DNA of 64,000 nt from a bacterium UBA6115 (GCA_002428405.1 DIWD01000062.1:8418-72417), one strand, 5' to 3'; positions 24,700 through 33,905 are shown, numbered from the stretch's first letter. Translations and numbers: made by a program. Notes: generated from the letters alone by a model not told the origin.

Positions 24700-25569
24700 T
24701 TACGCAGGGTCCGCCTGCTTTTTCTTTACGGGTATCCAGATCTCGCTGCAGTAGGCCTCGTCCTGATTGCCCTGCGGATAATCCTGTGGGTTGGAGTACA
24801 TCTCAACGTTGACGCCGTCAGCGATCTCATAATCCTTGCAGTTTGGCAGCCATTCCGTGAAGATTTTCCGGTTCACATCCTGCAGGGACCCGGGCAGCGC
24901 GCCTTTGCACTGGAAGACGGCCCAGGTGTGCCCGGGAATCGTCCTTGTGACAAAACCATCGGGTGTTTCCATCCAGGGCTTGTAGTTGTCGGCGATCAGA
25001 TACTCAAACACATCCTCGCCGGCGCGGTCGATGCAGATGCCGTACATACCGCAGACAGCCTGCCCCTTGCCGGTTTCATAGTGTTCTGTCCAGAAACGCG
25101 GGATCTCCTCAAATGCGGTGTCATACCTGAATGCCCTTGACACCCCCATGACTGTGAACGCTTCCTTTTTGGTGATCCTGTAGTCCATCATGCAGCCACC
25201 CTCCAAAATAAATTTGATCTTCAGGGGAGCGAAGTGTTTCATCATTGCCCCTTCTTTGCGGACCGCAGTGGGCGTGGCGCCATGAAAACGGGTGAAGGCC
25301 CTGGCGAAACTGTCCGGGGAATCGTAGCCGTACTTCATCGCGATATCGATGACCCTGCCATCGGAGGACAGCAACTCACTGCCGGCCAGCGACAGCCTGC
25401 GCTGGCGCACATACTCCGCAACCGTAAATCCGCAGAGCATCGCGAAGCCTTTCTGGAAATAATAGGGCGACAGGTAAGCCTTTTTCGCGATATCCCCTAC
25501 GGATAGCTCTTCACAGAGGTTTTCCTCAATGTAGCTGATGGCGTTGCCAATGCCTTGGATCCATTCCAC
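24700..25569 (-). CDS. AraC family regulator with GyrI-like ligand-binding domain
   Basis: The GTG at 25569 has AAGGAGG eight bases upstream and gives 289 residues; an earlier in-frame GTG at 25578 is too close to that site. Residues 5-105 hold the two helix-turn-helix motifs of AraC proteins (LSVGDIAKKAYLSPYYFQKG and VIDIAMKYGYDSPDSFARAF). Residues 125-285 form a GyrI-like/effector-binding domain (YRITKKEAFTVMGVSRAF, then VFQCKGALPGSLQDVNRKIF). Such regulators (SbmC/BmrR/Rob type) sense hydrophobic or toxic small molecules. The neighbouring alpha/beta hydrolase on the same strand or the VOC gene facing it may be its target. Confidence 0.9.
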   Translation of the reverse strand: MEWIQGIGNAISYIEENLCEELSVGDIAKKAYLSPYYFQKGFAMLCGFTVAEYVRQRRLSLAGSELLSSDGRVIDIAMKYGYDSPDSFARAFTRFHGATPTAVRKEGAMMKHFAPLKIKFILEGGCMMDYRITKKEAFTVMGVSRAFRYDTAFEEIPRFWTEHYETGKGQAVCGMYGICIDRAGEDVFEYLIADNYKPWMETPDGFVTRTIPGHTWAVFQCKGALPGSLQDVNRKIFTEWLPNCKDYEIADGVNVEMYSNPQDYPQGNQDEAYCSEIWIPVKKKQADPA

Positions 25570-25708
25570 TGTCCACACCTCCTTCCTGCGCGCTTACTAT
25601 ATCCCTGCCGGGCCGCGGGGTCCCGACTTTTTGTGTTCTTTTCTGTCGGTCCCACGGCTGACTGCCCGGGCAGCTCAAACGGCAGAAGACGGGAAAGCGG
25701 GGCGGGTT

Positions 25709-26716
25709 TTACCCCTGCCACTTCATCAGCGGCCCGCAATGCTTTCTCAGGAAGGCGTAACTCTCCTCGCCGCTGATCTCATGCCCGCCCGTAAAGGCGT
25801 GGATGCGGAAGGCCTTGGATGCATTCAGCCTCTCATATTGCTGCCGCACGGCGTTCCCGGCCCGCAGCACCGCTTCCCGGGGGAAAATCGGGTCCAGACT
25901 GCCGGTTTCCCACAGCATCGGGCGGGGGGCGATGGCGGCGAGGATGTCCTCCATTTCAAACCACTCCAGCATCCCGGGCAGATAATTGTCCACGCAGTGG
26001 TGCATCGCCAGGATGCTGTCCCGGAAAGTGCAGGCATAGCCGCTGATGACGCACGCGGACACCCGGGGATCCAGAACGGTCAGGAAGGCTGCTATCATCC
26101 CGCCCCCGGAGATGCCCATGACGCCAATGGGATGGCCGGGGAAGAGCCTCTGGATGACGTCCAGTACCCGGATGCACTGGTGGACGCGCAGGCCGGCCAT
26201 GGTCCGCCCGCAGCTGAGCAAGCCCATGGACAGGCGGTGGCAGCTGCTCTCGCCGGGGGCAGTATCTTCCTTTAGCCGGAGCGCGCCGAAACCAGCCAGC
26301 TCAGGCGCGGCGGCAATCATCCCGTTCTGACAGACCGCAACGGCAAACTGCTTTTCATAACTGCTTTCTTCCAGCATGCCCACAATGTCCTTTTGACCGG
26401 GACCGTGGCCGTGCAGGCTGAGGATGACAGGCGTGCTGCTGTCCCCGTTCTCCGGCCGCAGAATGAATGTCGGCGTATGCAGGAAGTCTTCTGTCTTGAT
26501 GGACAGCTTGCTTCGGGCGCCGAAGGGCAGATGCTCTTCAGGTTGGGAAATCACATACTCTACCGGCTGCTGATCGCCGGGGAATCGTCCCAGGAGCGCA
26601 CGGAGCCTGGCGGCAGCCTGCTCCTGCCAGGCAGGACGTGGCAGGTTCCCGCCGACATTCAGCCTTCGCCCGCAGAGATCATATTGCGCCTTGAGGAACA
26701 TATCCATCCCGTTCAT
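25709..26716 (-). CDS. Alpha/beta hydrolase, dienelactone hydrolase / acetyl-xylan-esterase-like
   Basis: The 335-residue protein has an alpha/beta hydrolase fold of the Abhydrolase_7 type. The oxyanion strand VILSLHGHGPGQKD lies near residue 97, the nucleophile elbow GISGGGM near 200, an acid region LWETGSLDPIFPREA near 270 and the His in GGHEISGEE near 313. Members are esterases, often removing acetyl groups from plant polysaccharides, which would suit the glycan-degrading neighbourhood. There is no signal peptide. It is transcribed toward the AraC regulator, with 139 bases between them. Substrate is not determined by the sequence. Confidence 0.82.
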   Translation of the reverse strand: MNGMDMFLKAQYDLCGRRLNVGGNLPRPAWQEQAAARLRALLGRFPGDQQPVEYVISQPEEHLPFGARSKLSIKTEDFLHTPTFILRPENGDSSTPVILSLHGHGPGQKDIVGMLEESSYEKQFAVAVCQNGMIAAAPELAGFGALRLKEDTAPGESSCHRLSMGLLSCGRTMAGLRVHQCIRVLDVIQRLFPGHPIGVMGISGGGMIAAFLTVLDPRVSACVISGYACTFRDSILAMHHCVDNYLPGMLEWFEMEDILAAIAPRPMLWETGSLDPIFPREAVLRAGNAVRQQYERLNASKAFRIHAFTGGHEISGEESYAFLRKHCGPLMKWQG

Positions 26717-26978
26717 TGACGTACCGCCTTATTCTGCGTTGGACCCGTCGGCCGGGTCTTCATTTGCTACAAAACAGCAGGTTTTGCGCTTATCAGAATC
26801 ACTCCTGCAAAAGAAAAATGCGGACAATGCCCTGTGTTTCCTATAAATAGTAACACATTTTCATCTTATAGGGACGTAAATCCCTGTTTGACCCAACAAC
26901 CGGATTTCCCCCCGCTGCAGTCCTGATTTCCGGCTGAAGACGGCATTAGTCATGCAGTATTCCGGGGACAGCAACCGT

Positions 26979-26984
26979 TATAAT
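26979..26984 (+). promoter_or_regulatory. Perfect -10 box upstream of the SH3 protein gene
   Basis: TATAAT lies 28 bases before the ATG at 27012, in a gap (26717-27011) with no other gene. No convincing -35 element is seen 16-18 bases upstream, so activation by a regulator would be needed. Confidence 0.45.
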
Positions 26985-27011
26985 CGCAGTAGGAAAAATG
27001 GAGGAAGAAGC

Positions 27012-27329
27012 ATGAAGAAAACCCTCGCGCTGCTACTGGCCGCGGCTGTTGCCGGCCTTTCATGCAGCGGCTTGTCCGATGTCCCTTCGCAGGCAAAGAC
27101 ATATCAGCTTGGCGGGGAACTGGACCGCGTCAAGCTGCGGGACAGACCAAGCACGAACGGAGAGGTCCTGGGGAAATACTTCAGCGGGGTATTTGCGGAA
27201 GTGCTGGAGCGAAAGGGCGACTGGTGGCGCGTCCGCGTTGATGACCGGGAAGGGTTCATGATGCGGAAGTTCCTCACGACAGAAACCGGGGAGGATGACC
27301 TGAGGGATGAAGGATCCCATCCCACGTGA
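27012..27329 (+). CDS. Secreted single SH3-domain protein, possibly truncated
   Basis: The ATG at 27012 follows GGAGGAAGAAGC. The 105-residue product has a signal-like N-terminus (MKKTLALLLAAAVAGLSC) with a Cys near position 18 that could be a weak lipoprotein site, and one bacterial SH3 domain at residues 35-92 (VKLRDRPSTNGEVLGKY, then GDWWRVRVDDREGFMMRKFL). SH3 domains of this type bind cell-wall peptide stems. The frame ends in a charged tail, EDDLRDEGSHPT, exactly where foreign DNA (oxidase remnant and IS630 transposase) begins on the other strand. The original protein was therefore possibly longer and was cut by the rearrangement. Confidence 0.7.
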   Translation: MKKTLALLLAAAVAGLSCSGLSDVPSQAKTYQLGGELDRVKLRDRPSTNGEVLGKYFSGVFAEVLERKGDWWRVRVDDREGFMMRKFLTTETGEDDLRDEGSHPT

Positions 27330-27458
27330 GGACTCGGAACTGCGTACCATGCAGATGGAAGCTGTGCACCATGCCGCCCATCATATCGGGGCGGTTGTAG
27401 ATCTCCCATACCTCATCCTGGTCGGTGACGCCGCGCTCATCCACACGATTCATGACCA
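27318..27458 (-). pseudogene. Multicopper oxidase fragment fused to the transposase frame
   Basis: Translated on the minus strand, 47 residues read through MNRVDERGVTDQDEVWEIYN and then HSFHLHGTQF, the copper-ligand HxFHxHG motif of CotA/CueO-like multicopper oxidases. The MNRVDE...EVWEI spacing also matches that family and not a transposase. No other part of an oxidase is present in the window, so this is a stray internal fragment. It continues in frame from the truncated IS630 transposase, with the junction close to 27458 at an ATGA, and ends against the SH3 gene. Confidence 0.7.
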
Positions 27459-28273
27459 GTCGGACTTTGGGACATTCGGGATACTCCACTTCCAGCAGAT
27501 GTCTAATCTGGAGGGCCCAATCAACTTTGGTCCGGCGCTCCTGTGGGCTTGTGTGACGCCAACCTGTCAGGGCTTCCGTAAAAAGGAAGATGCAGCAGGT
27601 GCCATTGCGGACATACTCATCGTCCTGACGCTTGGGTCGGCCACGCTTCATCGGGATGGGCTGTCTTGTTTCTCCAAGTAGCTGGTAAGGCTTCTCATCC
27701 ATACAGATCACCGGGCATTCAGGGGCGTAGGGTTGCTGGTACAGGTCCAGAATATCCTCCATGCAGGCGACAAAGGCGGCGTTCTGTTTGGGCGGAATCA
27801 CCCAGCACTTGTGCAGATGTGGCTTCAGTTCGTTTTTTTAGAAGCCTGAATACCGACTCGTGCGAGATGCTTTCAATGATCTGAAGTTCAACGACCTTGT
27901 CAGCTAAAAGCCGAACAGTCCACTTGCTTCTCCCTTCCGGGGGTTCACTGCAGCTGAGCGCGATGATCTTTGCCTCAACGTCGCCGGTTATCTTCGGCTG
28001 AATCGGCGGGGTTTGTCGTTGCTTGCGGCCGACGGCAGCGTCCAGGCCTTCAGTTGCGTAGGTCTTTCGGATCGTGTGCACGGTCTGGGCATTGATGTGA
28101 AACAGGCTCGCAATCTCCTTTTCGCTGCGTTTCTTGCCGTTGCTTTCATCGGCGGCCAGCAGAACATGGGCGTGCATGATGGATTTGGCCGATGCAGTGC
28201 CTTTTGAGATGATTCCGGCAAGCTTGCTGCGCTCATTGTTGGGTAGGATCACGCGATATTTGACCACAGGCAT
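27459..28273 (-). pseudogene. IS630-type transposase, frameshifted and truncated
   Basis: The ATG at 28273 begins an IS630-type transposase. The N-terminal part has helix-turn-helix DNA-binding motifs (EKEIASLFHINAQTVHTIRK near residue 51), then the catalytic domain starts with PVICMDEKPYQLLGE, which carries the first catalytic Asp. Two lesions are seen. A run of seven A near 27834-27840 puts the two halves out of frame; six A would restore it. The frame then breaks off at KVRLVM, exactly before the second catalytic Asp of the DDE triad, where oxidase sequence takes over. The rest of the DDE domain and the right end of the element are missing. Terminal inverted repeats were not found. Confidence 0.85.
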
Positions 28274-28468
28274 GGTAATCACCCCTTCCCAAAGTGAGGA
28301 TACCATGACCAGGTGATATATTATAGTATAAAATGTTACGAGGTACTAGTATAGGCTGTTTTGGGAGATGAACCCTCTTCATCGGCACAACGCAAAAAGT
28401 ATTGTTGAATTAACATAACCGGTGCAGAATTCGGATCGTTAGGAATCATGTAAGGAAATTCAAGTAGT

Positions 28469-28888
28469 CTATTCAACCCCTTTTTGGACTTTCACCCACT
28501 TGAACCTAAGTTGAAAGGTAAAATTTAAAGGTTCACCTTTGAGTGTATATTGCAGATCATTCAGGATCCTGATATTGAGATTCGTCATGATTTCCACTTG
28601 CTCACTATGCTCATCTAGCCATTCCTGTGGAAGCGGTGTGTCTGTGGGCAATGGCTTGAGCAGTCCATCGACGTAATTATGCCGAATAGGATACCTGCGG
28701 AGAAGGTGGTTTTTAGTCAATATGTTCGACCATCGCGTCAAAGAATCCGCGCTTGTCCCACGCCAGTAGATGGCAAAGACTCTCTCCTGATTGGGTGGAT
28801 CGAAGTGTATCCGGGCTAGTGGCAGCCGGGGGTTCCGTCGTTCAGGAATTTGGTCGCAGTCTGGAACAATGCGTACATTCGTGTTCAT
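28469..28888 (-). CDS. Hypothetical protein, 139 residues
   Basis: The ATG at 28888 has GGAGAG at proper spacing, so the longer frame from 28918 is not needed. The product is a soluble, mildly basic protein with a proline-rich start (DCDQIPERRNPRLPLARIHF), a core with FAIYWRGTSADSLTRWSNIL near residue 45, and a C-terminal stretch LNFTFQLRFKWVKVQKGVE that looks like a beta-strand pair. No signal peptide, membrane segment or known catalytic motif is seen, and no family is recognised. It lies between the broken IS630 element and the large secreted protein, in lower-GC DNA, so it may have arrived by transfer. Confidence 0.55.
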   Translation of the reverse strand: MNTNVRIVPDCDQIPERRNPRLPLARIHFDPPNQERVFAIYWRGTSADSLTRWSNILTKNHLLRRYPIRHNYVDGLLKPLPTDTPLPQEWLDEHSEQVEIMTNLNIRILNDLQYTLKGEPLNFTFQLRFKWVKVQKGVE

Positions 28889-29137
28889 GGTTTCTCTCCT
28901 TGAAGTAATTCTGTACACGCATATACACTCTGTTAACAGATTATAGCAAGCGAAATAGCGATAAGCATAGTTCAGTACACGATGAGCAAACCATAAAGCG
29001 AGAATAATTAATGTGCCCGCAAATTCGGTTCCAGCCCATAAGTTTAACCCCCCCCTCCTCAGAAAAGGAACTTAGTTTTCTATTTCACTAACAAGGGGAA
29101 AATCGTTTGCCGGGTGGATTTTGGCGTGAAAACCTGA

Positions 29138-29143
29138 TATAAT
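29138..29143 (+). promoter_or_regulatory. -10 box upstream of the large secreted protein gene
   Basis: A perfect TATAAT lies 103 bases before the ATG at 29246; a weak TGGATT is 17 bases upstream of it. The 28889-29245 gap is AT-rich and otherwise contains no gene. Confidence 0.4.
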
Positions 29144-29245
29144 ATCGACAATATCAAGAGAGTTCTCCACATTGTCGCGTCAGAATGTAGGCTTAGTCCG
29201 TGCGCCTGGCCGGCCAGACCCATAAACCATCAGGGAGGCGAATCC

Positions 29246-32200
29246 ATGAAACAGCGCGTGCGGCTTGCACTTCTTCTCCTCTGCGGAATCCTGCTCTTCT
29301 CCGCCGCCGCGAAATCATCTGGCCAGGAACAGGACCTATCCGGCTGGGTCTTCAGGGAAACCGGGGAGGGGACCCTGAGCGTAAGCGGATACCCCTTGGC
29401 TCGGGAAGCGAAAGTGCCATGGAACAGGGATGATCTCAATTCCAGTTGGGGTGATCAATACTATCACTTGGAAATCCCCCAGCAAGTCAATGGTGTGCCC
29501 GTAACCGGTATTGACAGGTTGGCGTTTTACGGCCTGCTCTACCTCGGATCCCTCGTGATTCCGGAAGGTGTCGTCTCCATCGGGGATGACGCGTTTAAAG
29601 CCTGCGGTATATGGACACTTACGATACCCGAGAGCGTAAAGGAGATAGGGGCCGGCGTGCTCTGGATGAACGACTGCGTGCTGCGCGTCAGTGAGGGGTC
29701 CTACGCGCATGTCAAGATTCTTGAGATTGGGGGCACCGGCGACAGAGATGACCTGGTCGTGATACCCAGGGAAATCGGTAAAACAAACCCCGGTGAAGCG
29801 ACTCCCCCGGAGGCCGTGGTACTTGCGGATCTCTCCGCCCTTGCCGGCAGTGGCACGCAGGAGGAGCCCTATCTCATAGGCGGCAGGGAAGATCTGTTTA
29901 CCCTTCAGGCTTTCGTCAATAGCGGAGATAAGTGTGAGGGACAATACTTCCAATTAACACAGGACATAGCACTCAATGTGGGGCTTGATTTGTCAGTTGA
30001 GTGGATTCCCTTGGGTCAGTTTTCCGGAACACTGGATGGGGCAGGATATGCAATAACCGGGATTTATGTACCAAATTATTACGCTTTACTACAACGCTGT
30101 ATTGATGATGGCACAGCTGATTTTCTATTCGACAGCCCATCGTTGCCCAAAGACAAGAGCGCGCTGAACTATGGCAGCGGCTTAATAGGGATCCTGGATG
30201 ATTCCGGAACGGTGAGGAACCTGACGGTCTCCGGCCGGGTTGAAAACCCCCGCTATCAAGGGGAAGACTCACCTGCCGGTGGGATCTGCGCGGAAAACAA
30301 AGGGACGATTGAAAACTGCGCGAGCTATGTGACGTTTTATGATACGGGTGGGTTACTCCGTGGTATTTCCCACGGGCTTTATGGAGGTATCTGTCCGATA
30401 TCCTATGGACATATCTATAACTGTGTCGACGAGAGCCGTGTGTATCTGTCTCCCGACGAGTACCAGGATTATTCCAGGATTGGACGCCTGTATACCACTC
30501 CCTATGAATTCTATGACTCCGATATCCGCATCGCTCTTTTGGCAAAGACCAGATTCATAGATAACTCCCACATGATGGGGATTGCCACCCCAGAAACCTG
30601 GAATCATTATCAACCTGGAACGCCGCCAGCATGGAACAATCAGGAAAAAGCTTCCAGTGCTTATGCCGAAGCCGACCCGGCAAGGATCCTTCCCGGCAGC
30701 GGTCAAGCGGATGATCCCTATCTCCTGGGGGGCAAGGAGGACCTTTTAGCGTTTCAGGCGCTCATCAACGGAGGGAATGAATGCGAAGGTCTGTACTTCC
30801 GCCTGACACAGGATATCGCGCTCAATGAAGGGCTGGACCTGACGCTTGAATGGCTTCCGCTTGACCGTTTCTCCGGAACGCTGGATGGGGCGGGGTATGC
30901 GATCACCGGCTTGTATGTTCCAAGCATCCTGTTATATGAGCCTGCGGCTATTTCCTTACTTCGCAACAGCGTATATCGCAGCAATGATCGCGGAATCATG
31001 CTCGATGGAGGTGCCTTTATCACCACATTGGGGGAAAAAGGCCTTGTGCGCAACCTGACGATTTCAGGCCGGATCGATTGTCCATTATTCAGCGTCAATA
31101 GTAAGCTTGCCGGCGGGATTTCTGCTAGAAATTATGGCACAATCGAGAGTTGTGTGAGTTACATTTCTTTCTATCTTCCCCCATACTGTGAATTCTTTGA
31201 AATTGGCGGAATCAGCGGATTGAATCATGGCATTATCAGTAGTTGCACGGACGAAAGCCGTTTTTACATGGATCCTGCTTATCCCGAGAAACATCCGGAT
31301 AAAATTAGCTACGTAGAGTATTATGGCATCTCACAAGATTTTGATTTACTTGAGGATGATAAGATCGTTCCGAAGCAAATTGATTGCGTTGATCATTCCC
31401 AAAGCATGGGACTCAGCGCTCCTGAAGTTTGGAATCATTACAAGCCTTTACAGGCGCATATAGATCAAGACACCGAGCAAACAGTTGAAAATGAAGAAAT
31501 CATCGTTTCAGGTAAAGAGCTAGGTGTAGCCTTGGAACATTACTATGGTATGGAGCCGGAGTATACCGGCGACGACCGGCACATCGTCATCCGGACGCAT
31601 CCAGTCAGCCACCCCCGCACAAAGATCACCTACTTTGCCCAATCCGCCTACAAAGGCGACAACGACCGATTCAACAGCGAGTACTGGCCGGAAGAATCCT
31701 ACAGCCAGGGCTCCTCTGCCGGCTGCACCCTCTGCGCGCATGCTATGACGCTGTCGTCGTTGCTGTCGCACAAAGACCTGGTCATCACACCTGCAATGCT
31801 CCTGGCTGCCGAGCATCAGAATTCGCAGCTGTTCGTCGGCGTAAAACTGGATTCGGAGGACAGGGTGGCGGATTGGGCTACGGAGCAGCTCAATCAATCC
31901 GGGCCCGGCGGCGGAACGGTCAAAGTCAACGTGATATTGTATCGTACAAAGGATAACGGTACTCCAAAGCAGGAATACAAGACAATGTTCCCGGACCGGA
32001 CAAAGAATTGGGCAGCCGTCGACGAAGCGCTTCTCAGGTTCCTGAACGATCCGAATTCGTACTCGCCTCCCATCGTGCGCATTTACGTGGATTCGATGCC
32101 GCGGACCATCAAGGTCGACGGAGTGGACAAAACGGTATCAAACAACACCCACAGCGTTGTCGTCATAGGGAAAAGCGACGATTCCACTTACAGAATCATA

Positions 32201-32344
32201 GACTCCAGCACCAATTACGGCATGGTGCTCAAGCAGTGTGGCACGCAGGAGGTGGACTATGGGGCGTCTGACATTGACAGGAAAAACGATATCTATACCT
32301 CGATACCTCTAAGTATAATTCAGTACAGTATCACCAAACCCTGA
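29246..32344 (+). CDS. Large secreted repeat protein with C-terminal C39-like cysteine peptidase domain
   Basis: The 1032-residue product starts with a signal peptide (LALLLLCGILLFSAAAKSSG) after GGGAGGCGAATCC. Residues about 75-135 carry BspA-type leucine-rich repeats (LGSLVIPEGVVSIGDDAF, WTLTIPESVKEIGAGV). Two long repeat units follow, beginning near 201 and 480, each with the block GSGxxxxPYLxGGxEDL, then LTQDIALN and FSGTLDGAGYAITG and GLUG-like loops (GGICAENKGTIENC). The last 260 residues look like a C39/papain-type peptidase: Cys in SAGCTLCAHAM near 828, His in NTHSVVVIG near 969 and Asp in YRIIDSS near 983. The repeats probably bind surfaces or glycans outside the cell and the last domain cuts or cross-links. 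Function is inferred from domains only. Confidence 0.75.
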   Translation: MKQRVRLALLLLCGILLFSAAAKSSGQEQDLSGWVFRETGEGTLSVSGYPLAREAKVPWNRDDLNSSWGDQYYHLEIPQQVNGVPVTGIDRLAFYGLLYLGSLVIPEGVVSIGDDAFKACGIWTLTIPESVKEIGAGVLWMNDCVLRVSEGSYAHVKILEIGGTGDRDDLVVIPREIGKTNPGEATPPEAVVLADLSALAGSGTQEEPYLIGGREDLFTLQAFVNSGDKCEGQYFQLTQDIALNVGLDLSVEWIPLGQFSGTLDGAGYAITGIYVPNYYALLQRCIDDGTADFLFDSPSLPKDKSALNYGSGLIGILDDSGTVRNLTVSGRVENPRYQGEDSPAGGICAENKGTIENCASYVTFYDTGGLLRGISHGLYGGICPISYGHIYNCVDESRVYLSPDEYQDYSRIGRLYTTPYEFYDSDIRIALLAKTRFIDNSHMMGIATPETWNHYQPGTPPAWNNQEKASSAYAEADPARILPGSGQADDPYLLGGKEDLLAFQALINGGNECEGLYFRLTQDIALNEGLDLTLEWLPLDRFSGTLDGAGYAITGLYVPSILLYEPAAISLLRNSVYRSNDRGIMLDGGAFITTLGEKGLVRNLTISGRIDCPLFSVNSKLAGGISARNYGTIESCVSYISFYLPPYCEFFEIGGISGLNHGIISSCTDESRFYMDPAYPEKHPDKISYVEYYGISQDFDLLEDDKIVPKQIDCVDHSQSMGLSAPEVWNHYKPLQAHIDQDTEQTVENEEIIVSGKELGVALEHYYGMEPEYTGDDRHIVIRTHPVSHPRTKITYFAQSAYKGDNDRFNSEYWPEESYSQGSSAGCTLCAHAMTLSSLLSHKDLVITPAMLLAAEHQNSQLFVGVKLDSEDRVADWATEQLNQSGPGGGTVKVNVILYRTKDNGTPKQEYKTMFPDRTKNWAAVDEALLRFLNDPNSYSPPIVRIYVDSMPRTIKVDGVDKTVSNNTHSVVVIGKSDDSTYRIIDSSTNYGMVLKQCGTQEVDYGASDIDRKNDIYTSIPLSIIQYSITKP

Positions 32345-32636
32345 AATATTTGCCATATCATACTAGGAAGCAGTTTATTAGGATATCGAAGCAAAGACTA
32401 ACAAGGACTTCTGAAAACCCGAAATTCCTTTGATAACACTGAAAAACGGACTGATTTGTGGCACATAACCTTATCAAAATCAACTATATGCAAGTGTCCA
32501 GTTTATGGGGTATAGTTTAATTGTCGATATTGAACTATTTAGTTTTGCCTATACTCTCAAATTTTGCCTCTGAACCCGCTTAGGGGGGTGAAGGCATCTG
32601 TCGGATCTCCCTCGAACGCACTAATACCGAACATCG

Positions 32637-32685
32637 AAAAAAGCGAGACAGGAAGGGCAATTTCACCCCCTTGTCTCGCTTTTTC
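32637..32685. terminator. Bidirectional terminator in a long gene-poor gap
   Basis: AAAAAGCGAGACA (32638-32650) pairs with TGTCTCGCTTTTT (32672-32684), giving a T-run on both strands. It lies nearly 300 bases after the secreted protein gene. No gene is seen from 32345 to about 33085. Confidence 0.75.
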
Positions 32686-32788
32686 GCTGTCCTGCTCATG
32701 TTTTCGATAGGCAAAATAAAAAGGTACTCAGTGGCATTGTGTGATCCACTGAGTACGTATGTGGCTAATCACTCAAGAAATGATAAAA

Positions 32789-32834
32789 TGCACCCCCCGC
32801 CCAAATGTCAAACTATTTCAAGAAGGGGGGTGCA
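32789..32834. repeat. 10-bp perfect inverted repeat TGCACCCCCC / GGGGGGTGCA
   Basis: The two arms (32789-32798 and 32825-32834) surround 26 bases. It stands in AT-rich surroundings between the terminator and the decayed recombinase. It could be a terminator of the old recombinase gene on the minus strand (T-rich after the stem) or an end of a mobile element. Confidence 0.5.
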
Positions 32835-33084
32835 AAACGCTGGGAATCCTTGATAAATCAAGGAAAATGCGAAAATGGATAATTCGAATCTGATGCGATG
32901 AAGGTCAATCATTCCCCAAAAGCAAGCACACTGTGTTTGTGTATTTTGAATATTAAGATCCAGTTTCGGAAATGTGACTATCTCGCCACGATCAAACTTT
33001 TCACGAGTATTTTGATGATCAACATTTTGCTTGAGTTTGGTAAGCAATGCCACAACATCATTATCCCTTTCTCCACCCAGTTCT

Positions 33085-33440
33085 GTACGACCCGCGCCCA
33101 GTGTGACAGTTGGTACTTGGCTGCGACAGCTCTTTTGTAGGAGCGCATCACCCCGGTACTTCTCATTACGAAGAATGCTGCGTACCGTGCCAGCGTACCA
33201 GCTATCCTTGCCGCCAGTTGTCAACACTCCATAGCCGTCAGCCTGGATGCAATCCCGACGGGCGTCATGCCTTTGAGAAGCATGCTTTATATACGCTTGA
33301 CCGTAGCGGCCTGCTTCGGATTATTGGCCAGGTTGCCATCCTCACCGCGGTCATAGCCGAGGAATCGATTGAATGGTACAGTGACTTTACCATCCGCGAA
33401 GCGCTTTCTCTGTCCCCAGGTGCAGTTCTCGGATATTTCT
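33085..33440 (-). pseudogene. Decayed large serine recombinase (recombinase domain fragment)
   Basis: Minus-strand translation in shifting frames gives ISENCTWGQRKRFADGKV, FNRFLGYDRGEDGNL, VGIASRLTAME and GGKDSWYAGTVRSILRNEKY. These align in order with the middle of the intact recombinase at 43524-45110 (RKRFADGKVSMAYTHFLGYE, GGKEEWYNSTVESILTNEKY). At least two frame breaks are present, near 33290 and 33222. The catalytic N-terminal domain with YARVS and the zinc domain are gone. It lies on the left side of the AT-rich catabolic island, in the same orientation as the two intact recombinases on its right side. Confidence 0.8.
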
Positions 33441-33842
33441 TTGAGAAGATGCCGAACTGGAATTTTCGAAACAACATCGACGCGCTCAAGGAATTGATGC
33501 CTTGTTTTGTGCTTGACTATAACCGGCCGGTTAAGATTGCATGCACAGCGTTTGACGGTTGCTCTTGAACTTGATGACCCTCACTGAGGAAAAAAATTTG
33601 TTAACATGGTAACTTGATTCGCTCGTATTATCTTCTTTTAGAATGCAAACATTTGTCTGTTATGAGCTTCATTAGTATATTGGAGCATCGATTTTCATAT
33701 TAAATACCTATAAGCATATTTGTTATTTACGAAGCTGACTTTGTTGAATAAATTTCTTATTTTTATATTGACTATTTTTAATTTAGGATTTATCATGTAC
33801 ACATAGTCACTCAATTTTCGTAGGAAACGAATTCAGGCACTA

Positions 33843-33871
33843 ACTTAACCTAACGTCGATATAGGTTAAGT
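33843..33871. promoter_or_regulatory. Candidate operator of the TRAP/PrpD operon
   Basis: ACTTAACCTA (33843-33852) and TAGGTTAAGT (33862-33871) form a perfect 10-bp inverted repeat with a 9-base spacer, 34 bases before the TRAP binding protein gene. It suits a dimeric repressor, possibly the XRE-cupin protein encoded at 41205. The 33441-33842 stretch is AT-rich and has no gene. Confidence 0.6.
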
Positions 33872-33905
33872 ATGGATAGCATAAAATGAATAGGGGGAAA
33901 TCAAA

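Noticed and set aside
33085..33568. An intact recombinase or plus-strand gene in this stretch
   Set aside because: Motifs lie in changing frames with at least two breaks, so it is a remnant; the plus-strand frames are shadows of it.
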